From NCBI GenBank assembly GCA_016297495.1, contig JAEDGN010000020.1:1-35600 (forward strand): a stretch of 35,600 nucleotides of DNA. The letters run 5' to 3'. The notes under the pieces were generated by a model. It was not told where the DNA came from, made no database searches, and worked only from the letters and a program-made list of their open reading frames with translations. Below, one piece after another: positions 30,536-35,600 of the stretch (the first letter of the stretch is position 1; each line of letters begins with the position of its first letter). Origin of the DNA: Coprococcus sp. GTDB taxonomy: Bacteria; Bacillota; Clostridia; Lachnospirales; Lachnospiraceae. Position numbers and translations under genes: made by a program.

Positions 30536-32961
30536 TATACTTTCTGCCCCACAACAACATTAAATTCTATCACTGCCTCACCAAAAGGACTGTCAATCAT
30601 CAGCCTGCCTTCACCCGAATGTCCCAGAGAACTCACATAGGTTCCGGCGTATCCTCCCCTCATGGTGACGATGGATGGTCCAATGATATCGATATCACCT
30701 TCTGTCTTCAGTACCAGCGGCTCCTGATAGTAGGACAAGTGTTTACCATTTTCGTCAACAGCTTCCATATGAACAGTGGCCACATCGTAGCTGTTTTCCT
30801 CTGTCAGCGTCTGTCGGTCAGCCATAATGCGCAGTGTCACGCTGCTGGATGGTGCCTTGACAATAGTCATTACCACGTCGTCGTCTTTCACTGCTTCAAA
30901 ACGCCATGTAACAGCATCACCGCCCCATTCATCTGTATATTTCCAGTAAAGCTTCATACCTTCTTCATAGCTCATATGCTTTGCAGCCAGCAACGCAGTA
31001 AATTTTGCCCTTGAGACAGGTGACAAATGCAGGTTATTGCTGTGCAGCTCACGGAAAATCTCTTTCAGCTGCTCTGCTGTCTTTACATCTATCTGTTCTT
31101 TCTCAGCAAGCTGACCGCCGATCATATCATCAATAATGACCGGTGGATGTACCATAGCCCCGTAGGTCTCTTCATCAGGATAAAATTCTTTGATAAATTC
31201 ATCATTTCTGTATAAACGGATACTGTCAGCATTCGTAAATACATAAATATCTCCCTGATTGCCTGCCGGATATTCACCAATATCCATGGAGGAACTGATC
31301 TCGCATACAATCTCATCATCGGCCTGGCTCTTATAAACAGCCGCCGCCAGCTTCGGATTTCTGAACATATCCATAACACCATGATAGCAGATCCTGTCAC
31401 CGCTGCCAAAATCCTTATGGGTATTATAATCGAACATGCACCATCCTGTACCGCCGGCAATATCATCATTGGCTTCAATATCGTTCAGCACCCTTGCATG
31501 ACGCAGTGCATGCTCCAGACGATGGCTCTCATCATCCCACATTTTTGTCGGATACATATGACCGTTGTACTCGGATATATAATAAGGCTTCCTTACATCC
31601 GATGTTACCGCCTTCTTCGGTTCACAGCCTTCATTACCGCCCACATGTGAAAAATCATTATAGGTATAGACATCTTCGTAAAGATGGCTCTCCTTAAAAT
31701 TACGTACACCGCCCGTCTGCCGGTAAACATCCAGCTCGTGAGCCAGCCTGTTGGTCTTGTGATAAAATGCATCATCATCTTTTGATTCATTGATCCGCAC
31801 ACCCCACAGAATAATAGACGGATGGTTGCGGTATTGCATGATCATTTCCCGGACATTGCGCACAGCTATCTTCTTCCACCGGGTATCACCCACGTGCTGC
31901 CACCCCGGAATCTCCGTAAATACCAGCAGACCGATCTCATCACAGCGATCTATAAAATACTGAGACTGGGGATAATGGGACGTACGCACCACATTGGCTC
32001 CCAGTTCGTATTTCAGCATATCCGCATCCAGCTGCTGCGGTGATTTCGGCATGGCATAGCCCACATAAGGCCAGCACTGATGGCGGTTCAGGCCGCGCAG
32101 CTTCAGTATCCGGCCATTCAGATAAAAACCATCCTCCTCGAAGACCGCTTCCCGGAATCCAACACGCACCTGCTTTGAATCCACCACAACGCCATCCTTT
32201 TTCAGATCAATACTCAGAACATAAAGATTCGGCATCTCCACATCCCAAAGGAAGGCATCTTTCACCTTGTAAGTAAGGCAGGAAGTCCTGAATCTGACCA
32301 CTTCATCACTAAACTGCCAGTGCTGCATTGTCGCTTCATCCTCATCCGCCGGAGCCAGCTCCGTCCATGTGTCCAGTCTGGCAGCAATACTGAGTCCTTC
32401 TGTCCATTCATTGACCTTCACCTCAGCCTTCAGGGTCTTCACATCCAGCAGTGCATCCGGCGTTGCCGCATAGATATCTTCTATATAATATTCATTCTTC
32501 ACATCCAGATAGACATCCCGGTAAATACCGCCATAGGTCATATAATCAATCACATGTCCAAAGGGCGGCTGGTTTAATGTTTCACGGCTGTCCAGCCGGA
32601 CTGTTACCACCTGTTCACAATCTTTCGTAAGATAAGGCAGCATATCCACCGAAAAAGCCGTATATCCACTGTAATGCTTCACGGCCTGCTGCCCGTTGAT
32701 ATATACTGTCGCCTCATGAGCAGCACCTTCAAAAGTCAGGATCAGATGGCCTTTTCGCCACTCATCCTCCACATGAACAGTCCTCCTGTAGCCGCTCACC
32801 ATCTGATAGCAGCTCTCATCAAAATAACTGTAAGGCGTCTCACATACAGTATGGGGAACCCGCACCTTCTGCAGCTTCCCCATATCCATATCAGGCGCCA
32901 GCAGCTCATCTGTATATTGACCGATAAAATACCAGTCATCATTCAAATATATTCTCTGCAT
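30535..32961 (-). CDS. Glycoside hydrolase family 2 (beta-galactosidase-type)
   Basis: An 808-residue cytoplasmic GH2 enzyme without signal peptide. Order of domains: N-terminal sugar-binding jelly roll (NDDWYF, the YGGIYRDVYLDV stretch), an immunoglobulin-like domain, and the TIM barrel with LRGLNRHQ, VRTSHYPQS, the acid/base Glu392 in RINESKDD and the nucleophile Glu464 in ISEYNGH. A C-terminal all-beta region closes the protein. Specificity within GH2 (beta-galactosidase, beta-glucuronidase, others) is not certain. The frame could begin at 32979; AGGAG six bases before the ATG at 32961 decides the start. It lies 18 bases after the aminopeptidase gene. Confidence 0.93.
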   Translation of the reverse strand: MQRIYLNDDWYFIGQYTDELLAPDMDMGKLQKVRVPHTVCETPYSYFDESCYQMVSGYRRTVHVEDEWRKGHLILTFEGAAHEATVYINGQQAVKHYSGYTAFSVDMLPYLTKDCEQVVTVRLDSRETLNQPPFGHVIDYMTYGGIYRDVYLDVKNEYYIEDIYAATPDALLDVKTLKAEVKVNEWTEGLSIAARLDTWTELAPADEDEATMQHWQFSDEVVRFRTSCLTYKVKDAFLWDVEMPNLYVLSIDLKKDGVVVDSKQVRVGFREAVFEEDGFYLNGRILKLRGLNRHQCWPYVGYAMPKSPQQLDADMLKYELGANVVRTSHYPQSQYFIDRCDEIGLLVFTEIPGWQHVGDTRWKKIAVRNVREMIMQYRNHPSIILWGVRINESKDDDAFYHKTNRLAHELDVYRQTGGVRNFKESHLYEDVYTYNDFSHVGGNEGCEPKKAVTSDVRKPYYISEYNGHMYPTKMWDDESHRLEHALRHARVLNDIEANDDIAGGTGWCMFDYNTHKDFGSGDRICYHGVMDMFRNPKLAAAVYKSQADDEIVCEISSSMDIGEYPAGNQGDIYVFTNADSIRLYRNDEFIKEFYPDEETYGAMVHPPVIIDDMIGGQLAEKEQIDVKTAEQLKEIFRELHSNNLHLSPVSRAKFTALLAAKHMSYEEGMKLYWKYTDEWGGDAVTWRFEAVKDDDVVMTIVKAPSSSVTLRIMADRQTLTEENSYDVATVHMEAVDENGKHLSYYQEPLVLKTEGDIDIIGPSIVTMRGGYAGTYVSSLGHSGEGRLMIDSPFGEAVIEFNVVVGQKV

Positions 32962-32979
32962 AGCCTTCTCCTGTATCAT

Positions 32980-34773
32980 TTAGATTGCTCTGGTAGCCTC
33001 TTTCAGCCACTCACGTTCATCTTCATCAAGCTTCGGTCCAATGGTTTCATAGATCGTCCGGTGATAGTCGTTGAGCAGCTGTTTCTCCCTCTCTGTCATT
33101 ATGGACGGATCCACACCATCCAGGTCAAAAGGTACCATTGTCAATGTATCAAAATACATGAACTGACCGTATTCATTTTTCTCACCCTTCATGCAGACGA
33201 TCAGATTCTCATGGCGCACACCAAATCGTCCTTCCAGATATACACCCGGTTCATTGGAAGTCACCATTCCCTCTTCCATAATGCAGCCTTCATTGCGGTT
33301 CGGAAGCATTCTCCAGCGGAAACCATTCGGGCTCTCATGAACATTGAGCAGATAACCAACGCCATGACCTGTACCGTGGTTATAATCCATACCGATCTGC
33401 CACAGCGGTTCTCTGGCCAGATAATCAAGATTATAACCTCTGCATCCGTGAAGGAAGCGGGCACCGCCCAGATTCAGATTTCCTTTCAGAATAAGGGTAA
33501 AAAACTTCTTTTCATCATCTGTAACATCTCCAAGGACAAATGTACGTGTAATGTCCGTTGTACCTTCCATGTACTGACCGCCTGTATCCATCAGCAGCAA
33601 TCCCTTTGCCTCAAGCTGCGCATCCGTCTCCGGGGTTGCGGAATAATGGACAATAGCACCATGGGGACCGTAGCCACAGATCGGTTCAAAGCTCGGCTCC
33701 AGATAACCTTCCTGTTCTTTTCTGAAACTTTCAAGCTTATCGGCCACACTGATCTCCGTCATAGGCTCTTTGCCCACATGATGTTTCAGCCAGTACATAA
33801 ACTTTGTCACAGCCACACCATCTTTAATATGGGCCTCCCTGATATTGGCCACCTCCACAGGATTCTTAAGTGCCTTCGGCAGCAGGGTCGGATTTTCCTC
33901 ATCCAGTACCTTTACATTTTCAGGAAGTCTTTCCAAAATGGCATAATTCAGTGAAGACCCATCATATAAAACAGTTTTTCCTTCAGTCAGGCCGCTGATA
34001 TCTGCATAAATATCATTATAAGGGAAGAAACTGATTCCCGCTGATTCGAGAACCGCCCGGTCCTCATCCCTGAAAGCCTTATCACTGACATAGAAGCGTA
34101 TGCTGTCACCGCTCATCATCAAATAAGACAAAACCACCGGATTGTCCATTACATCATTGCCGCGGACATTCAAAAGCCATGCAATATCATCCAGAGAAGT
34201 CAGAACAAACCAGTCTGCACCCTTATCTGCAAGTATCTTCCGTATTTTTGCAATTCGGTCTTCACGGGATTCCCCGGCATATCGGATATCCAGAAGCCAT
34301 GCAGGCTCTGAAGAAAGGGCCGGACGGTCTGTCCATATCTCTCCCACCAGGTCATACCGGCCGTTGACCGATGCTCCCTTTTTAGTCAGACACCTGACAT
34401 ACTCCTGACCGCTCCGTGCATCCACCGTACGTCCGTCAAATCCCAGGCACTGGCCTTCCTGTATGTGCTCAGCAATATATTCACTGACCGTCGGTACGCC
34501 TTCATTATTCATTCTGAAAAGCTCAATACCTGTCCCTTTAAGCTGTGCCTCCGCCTGAAGGAAATATCTTCCGTCTGTCCACAATCCAGCCGTATCCTGC
34601 GTCACAACAACCGTACCGGCAGAACCTGTAAAACCGGATATCCAGGCCCGGCATTTAAAATAATCTCCCACATACTCTGAACCATGAAAATCCTCAGAAC
34701 CAATCAGATACATATCTATTCCATACTCCCGCATCTTTATGCGGAGCGCTTCCAGTCTTTCTGTAACAGTCAT
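32980..34773 (-). CDS. Xaa-Pro aminopeptidase (M24B)
   Basis: A 597-residue long-form aminopeptidase P that removes an N-terminal residue before proline. Two creatinase-type N-terminal domains (about 1-300) precede the pita-bread catalytic domain. The metal ligands can be assigned to the two Asp in LLMDTGGQYMEGTTDIT, the His in NHGTGHGVGYL, and the Glu residues in SNEPGVY and VRHENL. No signal peptide is seen, so it acts in the cytoplasm. The start was set at the ATG at 34773 (GAGG nine bases upstream) rather than 34815. It follows deoD after 43 bases. Confidence 0.95.
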   Translation of the reverse strand: MTVTERLEALRIKMREYGIDMYLIGSEDFHGSEYVGDYFKCRAWISGFTGSAGTVVVTQDTAGLWTDGRYFLQAEAQLKGTGIELFRMNNEGVPTVSEYIAEHIQEGQCLGFDGRTVDARSGQEYVRCLTKKGASVNGRYDLVGEIWTDRPALSSEPAWLLDIRYAGESREDRIAKIRKILADKGADWFVLTSLDDIAWLLNVRGNDVMDNPVVLSYLMMSGDSIRFYVSDKAFRDEDRAVLESAGISFFPYNDIYADISGLTEGKTVLYDGSSLNYAILERLPENVKVLDEENPTLLPKALKNPVEVANIREAHIKDGVAVTKFMYWLKHHVGKEPMTEISVADKLESFRKEQEGYLEPSFEPICGYGPHGAIVHYSATPETDAQLEAKGLLLMDTGGQYMEGTTDITRTFVLGDVTDDEKKFFTLILKGNLNLGGARFLHGCRGYNLDYLAREPLWQIGMDYNHGTGHGVGYLLNVHESPNGFRWRMLPNRNEGCIMEEGMVTSNEPGVYLEGRFGVRHENLIVCMKGEKNEYGQFMYFDTLTMVPFDLDGVDPSIMTEREKQLLNDYHRTIYETIGPKLDEDEREWLKEATRAI

Positions 34774-34816
34774 CTTCACTTTCCTCTCTTCATGTATTCT
34801 CTTGAAATTAATCATA

Positions 34817-35536
34817 TTATATTTCTATGGCCGCAGCCAGCGCCAGCTCCACCATATCCGAAAAAGCCGTTGCCCTGGAATCCGCATCCAGTTCCTCACC
34901 TGTCACCAGCGAATCCGAAATCGTCAGGAGACAAGCTGCTTTCTTTCCAAGCTGCGCTGCATTATGAAACAGCGCAAAAGATTCCATTTCCACACAAAGC
35001 AGCCCTTCCCTCCGGATGGTCTGCTGTAATATTTCATTGGCATCCGCCTCATGATAAAAGACATCACTGGAATGAATCGGTCCGGATACAATTCTTTTCC
35101 CCAGAGACTCTGCAGTTGTCTGAATCTGCCTGTTCAATTCAGCAGAAGGATACTTCCATGCATCCAGCTCAAGATTCTGAGCCTGACCATAGGTTGACTC
35201 ACTCCAGGCAGCATCAGCCAGCACCACATCCATCACTTTCAGTTCCCTGGAATAGGCGCCTGCGGAGCCAATGCGGATGATGGCATCCACATCATAAAAT
35301 TTATATAATTCATAGGAATAAATACCAATAGAAGGCATTCCCATCCCCGAAGCCATAACGGATATCTCTTTTCCTTTATATAACCCCGTATAACAATAAA
35401 CATTCCTCACATCGCTGACCAGTCTTATCTCATCCAGGTACGTTTCAGCAATCCACTTTGCTCTAAGCGGATCCCCCGGCATAAGTACAGTTTTCGCAAT
35501 CTCTCCATTTGCAGCACGATTATGTGGTGTTGCCAT
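34817..35536 (-). CDS. deoD: Purine nucleoside phosphorylase DeoD
   Basis: A 239-residue hexameric-type purine nucleoside phosphorylase that splits purine (deoxy)nucleosides with phosphate to base and ribose-1-phosphate. Motifs: TPHNRA near the N-terminus, MPGDPLRAKWIA, ASGMGMPSIGIYS, RIGSAGAY, VEMESFALF and the catalytic Asp in ISDSLVTGEE. Length is standard. AAGGAGG precedes the ATG by seven bases. It appears to be the first gene of an operon with the aminopeptidase, GH2 and phosphopantetheinyl transferase genes, which suggests salvage during nutrient scavenging (inference). Confidence 0.97.
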   Translation of the reverse strand: MATPHNRAANGEIAKTVLMPGDPLRAKWIAETYLDEIRLVSDVRNVYCYTGLYKGKEISVMASGMGMPSIGIYSYELYKFYDVDAIIRIGSAGAYSRELKVMDVVLADAAWSESTYGQAQNLELDAWKYPSAELNRQIQTTAESLGKRIVSGPIHSSDVFYHEADANEILQQTIRREGLLCVEMESFALFHNAAQLGKKAACLLTISDSLVTGEELDADSRATAFSDMVELALAAAIEI

Positions 35537-35583
35537 ATCAATTCCTCCTTACTTGTACATTGCACAATTTATTCTCAATTTCT

Positions 35584-35589
35584 ATTATA
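35584..35589 (-). promoter_or_regulatory. deoD: -10 box of the deoD operon
   Basis: A perfect TATAAT on the minus strand lies 47 bases before the deoD start. Its -35 box would fall beyond the right edge, so the promoter is only half visible. Confidence 0.5.
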
Positions 35590-35600
35590 CCTCAAACCTG

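Noticed and set aside
32674..33954. A 426-codon open frame on the plus strand
   Set aside because: It lies opposite conserved codons of the Xaa-Pro aminopeptidase and GH2 genes, has His/Ile-rich composition without recognisable domain, and no ribosome binding site; it is an antisense shadow.
1..35600. CRISPR arrays, tRNA or rRNA genes, riboswitches, insertion sequences, prophage attachment sites
   Set aside because: No regularly spaced repeats, cloverleaf or rRNA-like sequence, transposase or integrase was seen.

Overview
The window is chromosomal DNA of an anaerobic, spore-forming, Gram-positive Clostridia, most likely Lachnospiraceae (inference). It carries four sporulation markers: the spoIIIA operon, an alpha/beta-type small acid-soluble spore protein, and a spoVAE-type gene. 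It also has AGGAGG-type ribosome binding sites throughout, Firmicutes-style extended -10 promoters, and the gene order tig-clpP-clpX-lon-engB. Almost every gene is on the minus strand. The plus-strand exceptions are the spore protein gene (11802) and a class A penicillin-binding protein gene (21278). I saw no rRNA, tRNA, CRISPR array, insertion sequence or prophage.

Layout, in window coordinates. 1-1971: start of the spoIIIA operon (AA, AB, AC, partial AD), leaving at the left edge. 2037-3638: beta-CASP metallo-beta-lactamase RNase. 3721-10107: proteostasis cluster of trigger factor, ClpP, ClpX, Lon and the ribosome-assembly GTPase EngB. 10299-12285: EamA transporter, CYTH triphosphatase, spore protein gene, and a 42-residue membrane peptide gene that standard length cut-offs would miss. 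12359-14772: polar amino acid ABC transporter. 14960-18999: SbcCD nuclease. 19103-21106: a lipoprotein resembling trigger factor, and a YigZ/IMPACT protein. 21278-23887: penicillin-binding protein 1A. 23966-26105: solitary SpoVAE, GreA and an aminotransferase. 26192-29778: a more AT-rich accessory stretch with an AraC/GyrI regulator, a TPR protein ending in a NucS-like nuclease domain, broken remnants of an alpha/beta hydrolase and a MarR-like regulator, and a small membrane protein. 30005-35536: an apparent operon of deoD, Xaa-Pro aminopeptidase, a glycoside hydrolase family 2 enzyme and an Sfp-type phosphopantetheinyl transferase, closed by a strong terminator.

Most of the window is conserved housekeeping: protein folding and turnover, DNA repair, wall synthesis, sporulation and nutrient uptake. 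The best candidates for something undescribed are the TPR-NucS-like protein with its own promoter (27162-28688), the 42-residue acidic-tailed membrane peptide (12157-12285), the lipid-anchored trigger-factor-like foldase (19103-20284), and several leader or operator structures. Start codons were reassigned where a good ribosome binding site, or in one case a promoter, ruled out the longest reading frame. All functional statements come from motif recognition and family knowledge, not database searches.
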